Numbered from the stretch's first letter, positions 45,434-58,176 are shown. The stretch: DNA of 64,000 nt from Mycolicibacterium rufum (GCF_022374875.2 NZ_CP092427.2:4588001-4652000), one strand, 5' to 3'. Notes: a model not told the origin generated them from the letters alone. Numbers and translations are program-made.

Positions 45434-48055
45434 GTGAAAGCTCTCCGTCGGTTCACCGTCCGCGCCCACCTCCCGCAACGTCTGGCCGCTCTCGAACGGC
45501 TGTCCGTCAATCTGCGGTGGTCGTGGGACAAACCGACCCAGGATCTGTTCGAATCCATCGACCCGGAGCTGTGGAAACTCGTCGGCGAAGATCCGGTGGC
45601 CATCCTCGGGCAGGTCAGCCCGGCGCGCCTCGAGGCACTCGCCGGTGACGAACCGTTCGTGCACCGCCTCGAGGCCCTCGCCGCGGACCTGGACAACTAT
45701 CTGACCCGCCCCCTCTGGTACCAGCAGCTGGGTGAGGACGGCGAGCACCCCGTGCTGCCGAACGGCATCGCGTACTTCTCGATGGAGTTCGGCGTCGCCG
45801 AGGTGCTGCCGAACTACTCGGGAGGTCTGGGCATCCTCGCCGGCGACCACCTCAAGTCGGCCTCCGATCTGGGACTGCCGCTGATCGCGGTCGGCCTGTA
45901 CTACCGGTCCGGCTACTTCCGGCAGTCGCTCTCCGCCGACGGGTGGCAGCACGAGAACTATCCCTCACTCGATGCGCAGGGCCTGCCGTTGCGTCTGCTC
46001 ACCGACGCCTCGGGCGAGGCGGTGCTGATCAGCCTGGCGCTCCCTGACGGCGCACAGCTCTCGGCGCGCATCTGGATCGCCCAGGTCGGCCGAATCCCGT
46101 TGCTGCTCTTGGATTCCGATATCCCCGAGAACGATCACGACCTACGGTCGGTGACCGACCGGCTCTACGGCGGAGATCAGGATCACCGCATCAAGCAGGA
46201 GATCCTCGCCGGCATCGGCGGCGTTCGCGCGATCCGGGCGTTCACCGAGATCGAGGGACTGCCCTCGCCCGAGGTGTTCCACATGAACGAGGGGCATGCC
46301 GGGTTCCTGGGGACCGAACGGATCCGCGAGCTCATCGAGGCCGGGCTCGACTTCGACACGGCGCTGACGGTGGTCCGCTCCTCGACGGTGTTCACCACCC
46401 ACACCCCGGTGCCCGCCGGTATCGACCGGTTCCCGGTCGAGATGGTGGAGCGCTACTTCGGGCCCGACCCGGGCGGGGTCGGGTCCCGGCTGCTGCCCGG
46501 CGTCCCGCTCGAGCGCATCCTCGCCTTCGGTGCCGAGGACGACGCGACGAAGTTCAACATGGCGCACATGGGCCTTCGCCTGGCCCAGCGCGCCAACGGG
46601 GTGTCGCTGCTGCACGGCCGCGTCAGCCGGGAGATGTTCAACGACCTGTGGCCGGGTTTCGATCCGGCCGAAGTGCCGATCGGGTCGATCACCAACGGCG
46701 TGCACGCGCCCACCTGGGCGGCCCCGCAGTGGCTGGAACTGGGTCGCGAGCTGATCGGCAGTGAGGACCTGAGCTCCCTGCAGGAGCCCGAGACCTGGGA
46801 GCGGCTGCACGAGGTCGATCCCGGCCACCTCTGGTGGATCCGGTCGCAGCTGCGCGAGGCGCTGGTGCACGACGTGCGTGACCGGCTGCGCCGCTCGTGG
46901 CTCGAGCGCGGTGCCGCCGAGGCCGAATTGGGTTGGATTCCCTCGGCTTTCGACCCGAACGTGCTCACCATCGGGTTCGCCCGCCGCGTCCCGACGTACA
47001 AGCGGCTGACGCTGATGCTGCGCGACCCCGAACGGTTGACCAAGCTGCTGCTCGACAAGGACCGTCCCGTGCAGCTGATCGTGGCGGGCAAGTCGCATCC
47101 CGCCGACGAGGGCGGCAAGGCGCTGATCCAGCAGGTCGTCCGCTTCGCCGACCGGGCGGACGTCCGGCACCGCATCGCATTCCTGCCCGACTACGACATG
47201 TCGATGGCCCGCACGCTGTATCACGGCTGCGACGTCTGGCTCAACAACCCGCTCCGTCCGCTCGAGGCCTGCGGCACGTCGGGGATGAAGAGCGCGCTCA
47301 ACGGCGGCCTGAACCTGTCGATCCGCGACGGGTGGTGGGACGAGTGGTTCGACGGCGAGAACGGGTGGGAGATCCCGACCGCCGACGGACTCGCCGACGA
47401 GAACCGCCGCGACGACCTGGAGGCCGCGGCGCTCTACGACCTGCTCGAGCGTGCGGTCGCGCCGAAGTTCTACGACCGCGACGAGCGGGGTGTGCCCACC
47501 CGGTGGGTGGAGATGGTGCGCCACACGCTGCAGGTGCTGGGCCCCAAGGTCCTGGCCTCGCGCATGGTCCGCGACTACACGCAGACCTACTACCTGCCCG
47601 CGGCGCGAGCGCTGCGGCAGTCGATCGAGCCGGGTGACTCGGCCGACTACAACACGGCGTTCGGCGCCGCGCGCGAACTGGCGCAGTACCGGCAGCGGGT
47701 CGAGAAGGTCTGGCCCCAGATCCGGATCCTCGAGGTCGACAGCTCCGGCCTGCCGGACACTCCGCTGCTCGGATCGGAGCTGACGCTGACCGCTCGGGTG
47801 TGCCTGGAAGGGCTGCGGCCCGACGAGGTGACCGTGCAGGCGGTGCTCGGCCGCGTCGACGCCGGCGACGCGCTGGTCGATCCGGTGACGCTGCCGATGA
47901 CGCACGTGGGCTCCGCCGAGGGCGGGCAGGACATCTTCACCGCGAGCACACCGCTGCCGGTCACCGGTCCGGTCGGCTACACGGTCCGGCTGCTGCCGCA
48001 CCACCGGCTGCTGGCCGGCGACAACGAGTGGGGTCTGGTCACCCTCGCCGGGTGA
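45434..48055 (+). CDS. glgP: Alpha-glucan phosphorylase
   Basis: PLP enzyme that releases glucose-1-phosphate from alpha-glucan. In mycobacteria it may also take part in glucan recycling. The 873-residue product belongs to the long actinobacterial GT35 type with an N-terminal DUF3417 domain (about 10-125). The catalytic region begins AYFSMEFGV, and the PLP lysine is K619 in [15 protein letters not shown] at 45434, divergent from glgE-glgB, so the making and breaking of glucan share a control region. Convergent with the metallopeptidase gene with no gap. Confidence 0.94.
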   Translation: MKALRRFTVRAHLPQRLAALERLSVNLRWSWDKPTQDLFESIDPELWKLVGEDPVAILGQVSPARLEALAGDEPFVHRLEALAADLDNYLTRPLWYQQLGEDGEHPVLPNGIAYFSMEFGVAEVLPNYSGGLGILAGDHLKSASDLGLPLIAVGLYYRSGYFRQSLSADGWQHENYPSLDAQGLPLRLLTDASGEAVLISLALPDGAQLSARIWIAQVGRIPLLLLDSDIPENDHDLRSVTDRLYGGDQDHRIKQEILAGIGGVRAIRAFTEIEGLPSPEVFHMNEGHAGFLGTERIRELIEAGLDFDTALTVVRSSTVFTTHTPVPAGIDRFPVEMVERYFGPDPGGVGSRLLPGVPLERILAFGAEDDATKFNMAHMGLRLAQRANGVSLLHGRVSREMFNDLWPGFDPAEVPIGSITNGVHAPTWAAPQWLELGRELIGSEDLSSLQEPETWERLHEVDPGHLWWIRSQLREALVHDVRDRLRRSWLERGAAEAELGWIPSAFDPNVLTIGFARRVPTYKRLTLMLRDPERLTKLLLDKDRPVQLIVAGKSHPADEGGKALIQQVVRFADRADVRHRIAFLPDYDMSMARTLYHGCDVWLNNPLRPLEACGTSGMKSALNGGLNLSIRDGWWDEWFDGENGWEIPTADGLADENRRDDLEAAALYDLLERAVAPKFYDRDERGVPTRWVEMVRHTLQVLGPKVLASRMVRDYTQTYYLPAARALRQSIEPGDSADYNTAFGAARELAQYRQRVEKVWPQIRILEVDSSGLPDTPLLGSELTLTARVCLEGLRPDEVTVQAVLGRVDAGDALVDPVTLPMTHVGSAEGGQDIFTASTPLPVTGPVGYTVRLLPHHRLLAGDNEWGLVTLAG

Positions 48056-49504
48056 TCACGGAAAGCGCTTGAAGCAGCGGTCCGCGTCGCCGAGCACGCC
48101 GACCCGGAACGCGTCGATCCGGGAGAACCCCGACGGCACCGATTCGCCGTTGACGTCGCTGGCGGCCAGACCGTTGGTCAACATTCCCGACACGGCCTCG
48201 TCGACGTCCCCGGCGGTCAGCGCGATCGTGTTGCCGTCGGGGGTGGTGACCTGCTTGGACATCTTGACCGTCGCCACCCCGGTCAGGCACGCGGTGCGCA
48301 GCGCAGCCTCGGCGTTGTCGAGCGGCACCCCGCCCCGTGCGTGCTGGATCGCCTGCATGTAGCGCGACACCAGCACCGAGTACGCGACGTTGTCGCCGGT
48401 GGCCAGGCCACCGTTGTCGTCCTGCGCGCCGAGCTGCTGCAGTGCGGGCAGGTCGACCACGATGGTGTTGGTGGCCGGGCAGTACGACGCGGGTGGGCTG
48501 GGCCGGGCGTCGGCGCAGCTGTCGGCGGCCTCGGCCTCGAAGCTCAATGCCGGCGGATCCTTCGGCGAGAACAGGATCCCCATCGCGTCGACGATGGAGC
48601 GCACCGAGTTCTCGTCGATCTCGAGCTCGCCGGTCTGGTCTTCCGGCAGCAGCGTCGGGAGATCGCCCCGGCGCTGGCCGATCTCACGCATGTCGATCCC
48701 CGCGCACGCCGCCGGGCCGTCGGTGAAACCGAACTGGAACGCGGAGATCCGTTCGAACGCCGACCCGTGCTCGTCGTATCCGACGTCGGGGTCGCCTTCC
48801 CGCAGTAGCGGATCGCGGAACGAGATCACGCCGGCCAGCACGCTGTTCAGTCCGTCGCCGGTGCTCAGCGAGAACCGCGGGGAGTTGCCCTCGGCCACCC
48901 AGCGCATGTAGGCGCCGCCGAGGCAGTCGGCCTGCTGTTCGGCGACCAGGGTCTTGGTGTTGTCGTTGGACATTCCGGCCGCGCGCGAGACCGCGTGACC
49001 GTATTCGTGGGCCAGCACCATCGCCACGCCGATGTCGCCGTGGGCACGGCGCAGCCCGGGCAGCAGTTCCCCGCGGTCCCAGCCGATGGTCTTGTCGCTG
49101 TAGCAGTACGCGGCATTGACCAGACCGTAGGTGTCCTCGTCGCAGAACGTGCCGCCGAAGTCGTTGGCGTCCCACGAGATCAGTTCCTTGACGGGGGTGA
49201 AGCCGTCGTCGAACGTCTCCGGATACGCGGTCTCCCAGTACTGCTCGACGTCGCTGACCGCGCTGGCCGCGAGGTTGTCGATCTCGCCTCCGTCGCCGCC
49301 CTCGACGTCGCGGGTCGGCCCCTCCGCGCCCGGCCGCAACCCGGTCGGACCGTCGGTGGCGGGCATGCCTGCGACGGAGAACGGGTCGTTGAACACCGAT
49401 ACGGCGTTGCCCTGCAACGTCGTCGAGCATCCGGTCGCGATCAGGAGCGAGCACACCCCCACCGCCACACCCAGCATCCGCCTGCAGCTGATCGACGGAC
49501 CCAT
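48056..49504 (-). CDS. Lipoprotein zinc metallopeptidase
   Basis: A 482-residue predicted exported lipoprotein. The signal peptide (1-25) ends at a lipobox-like ATGC with the lipidated cysteine at residue 26. The mature part has a zinc-peptidase motif HEYGH (near 163, in MVLAHEYGHAVSRAAG) and a downstream EQQADCLGGAY that supplies the third zinc ligand, as in the neutral zinc metallopeptidase family. Six or more cysteines suggest disulfides outside the membrane. The substrate is unknown. ATG at 49504 is chosen because it begins the signal peptide. I do not recall it between glgP and dinG in M. tuberculosis. Confidence 0.85.
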   Translation of the reverse strand: MGPSISCRRMLGVAVGVCSLLIATGCSTTLQGNAVSVFNDPFSVAGMPATDGPTGLRPGAEGPTRDVEGGDGGEIDNLAASAVSDVEQYWETAYPETFDDGFTPVKELISWDANDFGGTFCDEDTYGLVNAAYCYSDKTIGWDRGELLPGLRRAHGDIGVAMVLAHEYGHAVSRAAGMSNDNTKTLVAEQQADCLGGAYMRWVAEGNSPRFSLSTGDGLNSVLAGVISFRDPLLREGDPDVGYDEHGSAFERISAFQFGFTDGPAACAGIDMREIGQRRGDLPTLLPEDQTGELEIDENSVRSIVDAMGILFSPKDPPALSFEAEAADSCADARPSPPASYCPATNTIVVDLPALQQLGAQDDNGGLATGDNVAYSVLVSRYMQAIQHARGGVPLDNAEAALRTACLTGVATVKMSKQVTTPDGNTIALTAGDVDEAVSGMLTNGLAASDVNGESVPSGFSRIDAFRVGVLGDADRCFKRFP

Positions 49505-49610
49505 GGCGCCGCCTTTCGGGTCGTTCGCGGCCTGGACCGCCGCGCGTGTGCGGTGTCGACAATAGTGATCCGACGCCCTCGGTGCCCGGCAGACGGGCAA
49601 CCTCGACCGG

Positions 49611-51596
49611 TCAGCTGCACAGGCGCCGCAGCGCGGCGCGGACGGCTTCTCCGTCGGTGGTCGCCCAGAACGGCGGCAGCGAGGACCGCAGGAATCCGCT
49701 GTAGCGGGCCGTCGCCATCCGTGAATCCAGCACCGCCACCACCCCGCGGTCCTCGACGCGGCGCAGCAGGCGGCCGGTGCCCTGGGCCAGCAGCAGTGCG
49801 GCGTGACTGGCCGCCACGGCCATGAAGCCGTTGCCGCCGCGCGCGGCGACCGCGCGCTGCCGCGCCGTCAGCAACGGATCGTCGGGGCGGGGGAACGGGA
49901 TCCGGTCGATCAGTACGAGTGACAGCGACGGCCCGGGCACGTCGACGCCCTGCCACAGCGACAGGGTGCCGAACAGCGAGGTCGACTCGTCCTCGGCGAA
50001 CTGTGCCACCAGCGCTGCGGTGGTGTCGTCACCCTGGCACAGCACGGGGGTGTCCAGCCGTTCGCGCATGATCTCCGCGGTGGCCCTGGCCGCGCGCATC
50101 GAGGAGAACAGTCCCAGCGTGCGGCCGCCGGCGGCGGTGATCAGCGCGGCGATCTCGTCGAGTTGCTCGGCCGACCCGGTGCCGTCGCGGCCGGGCGGGG
50201 GCAGATGCGCGGCGACGTACAGGATCGCCGCGCGCGCGTGGTCAAACGGTGAGCCCACGTCGAGGCCGCGCCAGCGGACCGTGGCCTCCGGATCGCCGGT
50301 GAGCCCCCACGCCGAGGCCATCGCGTCGAAGTCGCCCCCGACCGTCAGCGTCGCCGAGGTGAGCACCGCGGTGGCGTGGCCGAACAACCGGGTGCGCAGC
50401 AGGGCCGACACCGACAGCGGAGCGACCCGCAGCACCGTGCGGGTGCCGGAGCGCGCGTCCTCGGTGTGCTCGAGCCACACGACGTCGGTGCGGTCGGGGA
50501 TGGCCGGCACGAACGACGCCAGGATGCGGGCCGCGGTGTCGGCGACGTCGCCGAGCGCGGTCGCGGCCTCCGCGCGCGCCGAGGCCGTCTTCGGGTCGCT
50601 CGCCGACGTCTCGACCGCGGTGCGCGCCCGGCTCGCGGTGTCGCGCAGCACGCTCAGATAGCTGCCCAGCTCGTCGTCGAGCACGTCGATACGACCCGGT
50701 CGCGCGTCGAAGATCGCCGAGGTGAACGTCGTCGCGGCCGCCTCGAAGCGCTGCGCGAGCTCCGCGTCGACGACGCGCGCCGCGCGCCGCTGCGCGACGC
50801 CCAGCGACGTGGCCGACAGCTCCGCGGTCGCCACCCCGGTCACCCGGTCCACCAGCTCGTGGGCCTCGTCGACGATCAGCAGGTCGTGCTCGGGCAGCAC
50901 GTTCGCCTCACCGATGGCGTCGATCGCCAGCAGGGCGTGGTTGGTGACCACCACGTCCACACCCGCGGCGCGATCGCGCGCGCGTTCGGCAAAACAGTCG
51001 GTGCCGAACGGGCAGCGCGAGACGCCGATGCACTCCCGCGCCGACACGCTCACCTGCGACCAGGACCGGTCGGGCACCCCGGGCGCCAGCTCGTCGCGAT
51101 CACCGGTCTGCGTCTGCGACGACCACGCGGTCAGCCGGGCCACGTCGCGACCCAGCGCGCTGGCGGCGACCGGCGAGAACAGCTGCTCCTGCGATCGGTC
51201 GTCGTCCGGCTCGGCGGCTCCGTTGTGGATCTTGTTGAGGCACAGGTAGTTTCCACGGCCCTTGAGGAGCGCGAACGTGGGCGTGCGGGGCAGGTGAGCG
51301 CGCAGCGAGTCGGCCAGGCGGGGCAGGTCGCGGTCGACCAGCTGACGTTGCAGCGCGATGGTGGCCGTCGACACCACCACCGGCCGCTCGTCGGCGACCG
51401 CATGGGCGATCGCCGGAACGAGGTAGGCCAGCGACTTGCCGGTGCCCGTCCCGGCCTGCACCGCGAGGTGTTCGCCGCTGTCGAACGCCGCCGCGACGGC
51501 CTCGGCCATTTCCACCTGACCGGCGCGGCTCGTGCCGCCGAGCGCGGTGACCGCGGTGGCGAGCAGATCGGTGACCTCACCGGGCCGGGTGCCCAC
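49611..51596 (-). CDS. dinG: DinG-family ATP-dependent DNA helicase
   Basis: XPD-like superfamily 2 helicase (5' to 3') that unwinds forked or G-quadruplex DNA. The 661-residue product has the Walker A GTGTGKS at 49-55 and DEAH at 243-246. Four iron-sulfur cysteines, C119, C189, C195 and C201, are all present, so the 4Fe-4S cluster should form. Motif VI near the end (QGTGRLLRR) is intact. GTG at 51596 lies 5 bases after the pncB stop, giving a pncB-dinG unit. Confidence 0.94.
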   Translation of the reverse strand: MGTRPGEVTDLLATAVTALGGTSRAGQVEMAEAVAAAFDSGEHLAVQAGTGTGKSLAYLVPAIAHAVADERPVVVSTATIALQRQLVDRDLPRLADSLRAHLPRTPTFALLKGRGNYLCLNKIHNGAAEPDDDRSQEQLFSPVAASALGRDVARLTAWSSQTQTGDRDELAPGVPDRSWSQVSVSARECIGVSRCPFGTDCFAERARDRAAGVDVVVTNHALLAIDAIGEANVLPEHDLLIVDEAHELVDRVTGVATAELSATSLGVAQRRAARVVDAELAQRFEAAATTFTSAIFDARPGRIDVLDDELGSYLSVLRDTASRARTAVETSASDPKTASARAEAATALGDVADTAARILASFVPAIPDRTDVVWLEHTEDARSGTRTVLRVAPLSVSALLRTRLFGHATAVLTSATLTVGGDFDAMASAWGLTGDPEATVRWRGLDVGSPFDHARAAILYVAAHLPPPGRDGTGSAEQLDEIAALITAAGGRTLGLFSSMRAARATAEIMRERLDTPVLCQGDDTTAALVAQFAEDESTSLFGTLSLWQGVDVPGPSLSLVLIDRIPFPRPDDPLLTARQRAVAARGGNGFMAVAASHAALLLAQGTGRLLRRVEDRGVVAVLDSRMATARYSGFLRSSLPPFWATTDGEAVRAALRRLCS

Positions 51597-51601
51597 CCCT
51601 C

Positions 51602-52957
51602 CTACCGTCCGCGACGGGGGGCGATCATCCGGGTGGGCACCGCGGGATCACCCTTCGAGAGCTTCAGACCGTCCCACGGCAGGCTGCGCAGACCCTGCCT
51701 GACCCGGTCCCGGCCCGCGTCGAGGCCGAGGTCGGCGACGGGTCGGCCGTCACGCACCAGGGGGACGGTGACGGGGCGGCCGATGAGGTCCTGCGGGATC
51801 TCGGGTGGGTGGCCGGCGGGGTGGACGATCTCCTCGACGATGGTGCCCGACTCCTTGGCGAGCCGGACCGCCTGCTTGCGGCCCCCGTGGGACTCCTTGT
51901 GGCTGCTGCGCTTCTCCACCGGCAGCCCGTCGACCTCGACGAGCTTGTAGACCATGCTCGCCGTCGGCGCCCCCGACCCGGTGACCACCGAGGTGCCGAC
52001 GCCGTAGAGGTCGACCGGTTCGGCGCGCAGGGCGGCGATCGCGAACTCGTCGAGATCCCCGGACACCACGATCTTGGTGCCGGTCGCGCCCAGCCCGTCG
52101 AGCTGGGCGCGGACCTGCCGGGCCAGCACACCGAGGTCTCCTGAGTCGATCCGCACCGCGCCGAGCCCGGGCCCGGCGACCTCGATCGCGTGGGCGACCC
52201 CTGCGGTGATGTCGTAGGTGTCGACCAGCAGCGTGGTGTCCACGCCGAGCGCCTCCACCTGGGCCCGGAACGCGGCCTTCTCGCCGTCGGCGGCGCTCTG
52301 CCCCTCGCTGCTGTGCAGCAACGTGAACGCGTGGGCGCTGGTCCCCAGCGCCGGCACGCCGTGGCGGCGTTCGGCCTCCAGATTCGACGAGCCGGTGAAC
52401 CCGGCGAGGTAGGCCGCCCGCGATGCGGCGACCGCGGCGTACTCGTGGGTGCGGCGCGACCCCATCTCGATCAGCGGGCGGCCCTCGGCGGCGCTGACCA
52501 TCCGCGCCGCTGCCGACGCGATCGCGGTGTCATGGTTGAAGATCGACAGCGCGAGCGTTTCGAGCAGCACGCACTGGGCGAACGTGCCGTGCACCGAGAG
52601 CACCGGGGACCCCGGGAAGTACAACTCGCCCTCCGGGTAGCCGTCGATGTCGCCGGTGAATCGGTAGTCGGCGAGGTAGGCCAGCGTGTCGTCGTCGAGG
52701 ACGTCCGCCAGCGCGTCCAGCTCGTCGCCGCCGAACGTGAACTCCGGCAACGCTTCCACGAGGCGTCCGGTGCCCCCGGTGACCCCGTAGCGCCTCCCGT
52801 CGGGCAGGCGACGGGCGAACACCTCGAAGGTGGTCTGCCGGTGCGCGGTCCCGTCCCGCAGTGCCGCGGCCAGCATCGTCAGTTCGTACTTGTCGGTCAG
52901 CAGCGCCACCGAGGAGAGGGGCCGGGCGCCGGCCGGGTCCGGGAGCGGCGAAGTCAC
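51602..52957 (-). CDS. pncB: Nicotinate phosphoribosyltransferase
   Basis: Joins nicotinate and PRPP to form nicotinate mononucleotide in NAD salvage. The 451-residue product has an N-terminal domain starting [11 protein letters not shown], the [10 protein letters not shown] segment with conserved Arg/His residues for nicotinate and phosphohistidine chemistry, and the RIDSGDL motif of type II phosphoribosyltransferases. GTG at 52957 is 6 bases downstream of a TACGGT element, so a leaderless mRNA is predicted. Divergent from clpS. Confidence 0.95.
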   Translation of the reverse strand: MTSPLPDPAGARPLSSVALLTDKYELTMLAAALRDGTAHRQTTFEVFARRLPDGRRYGVTGGTGRLVEALPEFTFGGDELDALADVLDDDTLAYLADYRFTGDIDGYPEGELYFPGSPVLSVHGTFAQCVLLETLALSIFNHDTAIASAAARMVSAAEGRPLIEMGSRRTHEYAAVAASRAAYLAGFTGSSNLEAERRHGVPALGTSAHAFTLLHSSEGQSAADGEKAAFRAQVEALGVDTTLLVDTYDITAGVAHAIEVAGPGLGAVRIDSGDLGVLARQVRAQLDGLGATGTKIVVSGDLDEFAIAALRAEPVDLYGVGTSVVTGSGAPTASMVYKLVEVDGLPVEKRSSHKESHGGRKQAVRLAKESGTIVEEIVHPAGHPPEIPQDLIGRPVTVPLVRDGRPVADLGLDAGRDRVRQGLRSLPWDGLKLSKGDPAVPTRMIAPRRGR

Positions 52958-52963
52958 GGCCCA

Positions 52964-53003
52964 ACCGTATCGGTTCGGAGCCCGTCCGTGACCCCGGTAT
53001 TCT
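52964..53003. promoter_or_regulatory. Back-to-back leaderless promoters of pncB and clpS
   Basis: Within the 53 bases between the two start codons, TACGGT on the minus strand (52964-52969) lies 6 bases before the pncB GTG. TATTCT on the plus strand (52998-53003) lies 7 bases before the clpS ATG. Neither gene has a ribosome-binding site. Confidence 0.55.
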
Positions 53004-53010
53004 TGCCGGC

Positions 53011-53313
53011 ATGGTGACGCCGGCGAAGGCACGACCGGAAACCCGCGAAGAACGCGACGTGGCGTCCGACGTCGCGACCGAGGCGCCCTGGGTCACCATC
53101 GTCTGGGACGATCCGGTGAACCTGATGACCTACGTGACCTACGTCTTCCAGAAGCTGTTCGGGTATAGCGAACCGCACGCGACGAAGTTGATGCTGCAGG
53201 TGCACAACGAGGGCAAGGCGGTGGTCTCGGCGGGTAGCCGGGAGTCGATGGAAGTCGACGTGACCAAGCTCCACGCCGCCGGGCTGTGGGCGACATTGCA
53301 ACAGGACCGCTGA
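53011..53313 (+). CDS. clpS: ATP-dependent Clp protease adaptor ClpS
   Basis: Delivers N-end-rule substrates to ClpC-ClpP. The 100-residue product has the substrate-pocket segment [15 protein letters not shown] (about 30-44), the conserved His in EPHATKLML (about 55-63) and the VHNEGKAVV strand. The N-terminal 25 residues are flexible. ATG at 53011; a GTG one codon later is possible. The DUF2017 gene follows after 7 bases. Confidence 0.94.
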   Translation: MVTPAKARPETREERDVASDVATEAPWVTIVWDDPVNLMTYVTYVFQKLFGYSEPHATKLMLQVHNEGKAVVSAGSRESMEVDVTKLHAAGLWATLQQDR

Positions 53314-53320
53314 CCCCGCT

Positions 53321-53905
53321 GTGCGTAAATGGAAACGGGTCGATGGCGGCGACGGCCCCCGGTTCCGGTCGGCACTGGCCGCCCACGAGGCCGACCTGCT
53401 CTCCAGCCTGGTGTCGTCACTGCTGGGGATGCTCGAGGATCGTGAATCGTCGGCCCCCGTCGACGAACTCGCGGAGATCACGGGTATCAGGACCGGCAAT
53501 TCGGTTCCGCCGCAAGACGATACGATGAAGCGCCTGCTGCCGGATTTCTATCGGCCCGCGCGGGACCATCCCGCCGGTTCGGGTCCGGCCGAGAGCCTCA
53601 ACAGCGCCCTGCGCAGTCTGCACGAGCCCGAGATCATCGACGCCAAACGTGAAGCGGCACAACGCCTGCTGGCCACCGTGCCGCCCACCGGCGGAAAGTT
53701 CGAGCTGTCCGAGGGCGACGCGCAGGCCTGGGTCTCGGCGGTCAACGACGTTCGTCTGGCGCTGGGCACCATGCTCGAGATCGGGCCCGACGGCCCCGAC
53801 CGCCTGCCGAACGAGCACCCGATGGCAGGGCATCTCGACGTGTACCAGTGGCTGACCGTGCTGCAGGAATACCTGGTCGTCAGCCTGATGGGCGGGGCAC
53901 GCTAG
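53321..53905 (+). CDS. DUF2017 protein
   Basis: A 194-residue soluble, mainly helical protein. The domain begins RKWKRVDGGDGPRF and contains LLPDFYRPA (about 72-80) and a C-terminal amphipathic region ending VYQWLTVLQEYLVVSLMG. It is always found beside clpS in actinobacteria, where it corresponds to Rv1332. No catalytic motif is visible and the function is unknown. GTG at 53321; its stop shares one base with the start of the next gene. Confidence 0.85.
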   Translation: MRKWKRVDGGDGPRFRSALAAHEADLLSSLVSSLLGMLEDRESSAPVDELAEITGIRTGNSVPPQDDTMKRLLPDFYRPARDHPAGSGPAESLNSALRSLHEPEIIDAKREAAQRLLATVPPTGGKFELSEGDAQAWVSAVNDVRLALGTMLEIGPDGPDRLPNEHPMAGHLDVYQWLTVLQEYLVVSLMGGAR

Positions 53906-54927
53906 TGCCGGGCGCCCTCACCGACGTCGCCGGCATCCGGGTCGGCCACCACCACGTGCTCGACCCCGACGCGGCGCTGGGCTCGGGGTGGGCCACCGGC
54001 ACCACGGTGATCCTCACCCCGCCCGGAACCGTCGGCGCGGTCGACGGCCGCGGCGGGGCCCCGGGCACGCGGGAGACGGACCTGCTCGACCCCGGCAACT
54101 CGGTGCGCCACGTCGACGCCGTGGTGCTGACGGGCGGCAGCGCGTTCGGCCTCGCTGCCGCCGACGGCGTGATGACCTGGCTCGAGGAGCAGGAGCGCGG
54201 CGTCGCGATGGACGGCGGGGTGGTGCCGATCGTGCCCGCCGCGGTGATCTTCGACCTGCCGGTCGGCGGCTGGCAGTGCCGGCCGACCGCCGAGTTCGGG
54301 TACCGCGCCGCTGCCGCCGCGGGCAGCGACACCGGGATCGGCACCGTCGGCGCCGGCGTCGGAGCGCGGGCCGGGGTGCTCAAGGGCGGTGTGGGCACCG
54401 CGTCGGTCACGCTCGACATCGGCGTCACCGTGGGTGCGCTCGTCGTCGTCAACGCGGCGGGCGACGTCGTCGACCCCGGCACCGGGCTGCCCTGGTTGGC
54501 CCACCACATCGAGGAGTTCGGGCTGGTGGCGCCGCCCGCCGATCAGGTCGCCGCCTACGCCGACCGGCACACCGAGTTCAGTCCGCTCAACACCACGATC
54601 GCCGTCGTCGCGACCGACGCCGCGCTGAGCAAGGCGGCCTGCCGCCGGGTCGCGGTCGCCGCGCAGGACGGGCTGGCCCGCACGATCCGGCCCTGCCACA
54701 CCCCGATGGACGGTGACACCGTGTTCGCGCTGGCCACCGGTGCCGTGGAGGTCGATCCCGACCCGACGATCCCGGCGTCGATGTCGCCGGAGGTGCCGCT
54801 GATGACGGCGGTCGGGGCGGCCGCCGCCGACGTTCTGGCCAGCGCTGTGCTCGTCGCGATGCTGGCCGCCGACACGGTCGCCGGAATACCGACCTACCGT
54901 GGCCTGTTGCCCGGAGCGTTCGAATGA
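53905..54927 (+). CDS. P1/S58-family (DmpA/NylC-like) N-terminal nucleophile hydrolase
   Basis: A 340-residue protein of the self-processing DmpA/NylC family, which includes aminopeptidases and amide hydrolases. It has the family start LTDVAGIRVGH and the repeated VLTGGSAFGLAAADG glycine-rich segment. The likely self-cleavage site is LNTT near residue 230 (N/T as in NylC), after which Thr becomes the nucleophile. GTG at 53905 overlaps the previous stop by one base. It corresponds to Rv1333 of M. tuberculosis. The natural substrate is unknown. Confidence 0.88.
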   Translation: MPGALTDVAGIRVGHHHVLDPDAALGSGWATGTTVILTPPGTVGAVDGRGGAPGTRETDLLDPGNSVRHVDAVVLTGGSAFGLAAADGVMTWLEEQERGVAMDGGVVPIVPAAVIFDLPVGGWQCRPTAEFGYRAAAAAGSDTGIGTVGAGVGARAGVLKGGVGTASVTLDIGVTVGALVVVNAAGDVVDPGTGLPWLAHHIEEFGLVAPPADQVAAYADRHTEFSPLNTTIAVVATDAALSKAACRRVAVAAQDGLARTIRPCHTPMDGDTVFALATGAVEVDPDPTIPASMSPEVPLMTAVGAAAADVLASAVLVAMLAADTVAGIPTYRGLLPGAFE

Positions 54928-54943
54928 AAGGAAACCGACGCCG

Positions 54944-55357
54944 GTGCTGACGATTCGTGCTGACCTCGTGGAGGCGATGGTCGGCCATGCCCGCGCGGAT
55001 CACCCCGACGAGGCGTGCGGCATCATCGCCGGACCCGAGGGGTCCGACCGTCCCGAGCGGTTCATCGCGATGGTCAACGCCGAACGGTCGCCGACGTTCT
55101 ACCGGTTCGACTCGGGGGAGCAACTGAAGGTGTGGCGGGCCCTGGACGCGGCCGACGAGGCACCGATCGTGATCTACCACTCCCACACCGCGACCGAGGC
55201 CTACCCGAGCCGCACCGACATCTCGTACGCCTCCGAACCGGACGCCCACTACGTCCTGGTGTCGACCCGCGACCTCGAGCACCACGAACTGCGCAGCTAC
55301 CGCATCGTGGACGGCGTCGTCACCGAAGAACCCGTCACGATCGTCGATCAGTACTGA
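54944..55357 (+). CDS. mec: CysO-cysteine peptidase (JAMM/MPN+ metalloprotease)
   Basis: Zinc hydrolase that releases cysteine from the CysO-cysteine adduct. The 137-residue product has the JAMM zinc motif complete: H79 and H81 (YHSH), S89 and D92 (PSRTD), and the upstream catalytic Glu in HPDEACG (about 25). GTG at 54944 follows AAAGGAAA. It is the first gene of the mec-cysO-cysM trio, 19 bases before cysO. Confidence 0.95.
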   Translation: MLTIRADLVEAMVGHARADHPDEACGIIAGPEGSDRPERFIAMVNAERSPTFYRFDSGEQLKVWRALDAADEAPIVIYHSHTATEAYPSRTDISYASEPDAHYVLVSTRDLEHHELRSYRIVDGVVTEEPVTIVDQY

Positions 55358-55376
55358 GAAGAAGAGGAGTCCGCCC

Positions 55377-57287
<1,911 letters not shown>

Positions 57288-57291
<4 letters not shown>

Positions 57292-58118
57292 GCGCGCACC
57301 TGCCGATCGGGATCTTCGATTCCGGCGTCGGCGGACTCACCGTGGCCCGGGCGGTCATCGACCAGTTGCCCGACGAGGAGATCCTCTACGTCGGCGACAC
57401 CGGCAACGGGCCCTACGGGCCGCTGACCGTGCCGCAGATCCGGGGGCACGCGCTCGCCATCGGCGACGACCTCGCAGAGCGGGGCATCAAGGCGCTGGTG
57501 ATCGCGTGTAACACGGCGTCCTCGGCCTGCCTGCGCGACGCCCGCGAACGGTATGCGCCGATCCCCGTGGTCGAGGTGATCCTGCCTGCGGTGCGCCGCG
57601 CCGTCAGCACGACGCGCAACGGCCGGGTCGGGGTGATCGGCACCGAGGCGACCATCGCCTCCGGGGCGTACCAGGACGCCTTCGCCGCCGCCCGTGACTT
57701 GGAGGTGTTCGCGGTCGCGTGTCCCCGCTTCGTCGATTTCGTCGAGCGCGGTGTGACCAGCGGGCGGCAGGTGCTCGGGCTCGCCGAGGGATACCTGGAG
57801 CCGCTGCAGCGCGCGCAGGTGGACACCCTGGTGCTCGGCTGCACGCACTATCCCATGCTGTCCGGGTTGATCCAGCTGGCCATGGGCGACGACGTGACGC
57901 TGGTGTCCAGCGCCGAGGAGACAGCAAAGGACCTGCTGCGGGTGCTGACCGAGCGCGATCTGTTGCGCCCGCACCCGGGCGACGACGCACCGCCGCCGCG
58001 GCGGGTGTTCGAGGCCACCGGCGATCCGGAGGCGTTCACCCGGCTCGCGGCGCGTTTCCTCGGACCGTCGCTGGACGGGGTGCGGCCGGTGCGACGTCAC
58101 GTCGTCACGCCGACATGA
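57288..58118 (+). CDS. murI: Glutamate racemase
   Basis: Cofactor-independent racemase that supplies D-glutamate for peptidoglycan. The 276-residue product has the two catalytic cysteines C74 (ACNTASS) and C185 (GCTHYPML), with the aspartate in [13 protein letters not shown] at 57288 overlaps the rhomboid stop by four bases (ATGA). Length is normal. Confidence 0.96.
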
Positions 58119-58176
58119 CGTTGGTCGCCCAAAGCGGCGATGTTTTCGCCATCGCGATCACGGGCATGGCAAGCTA

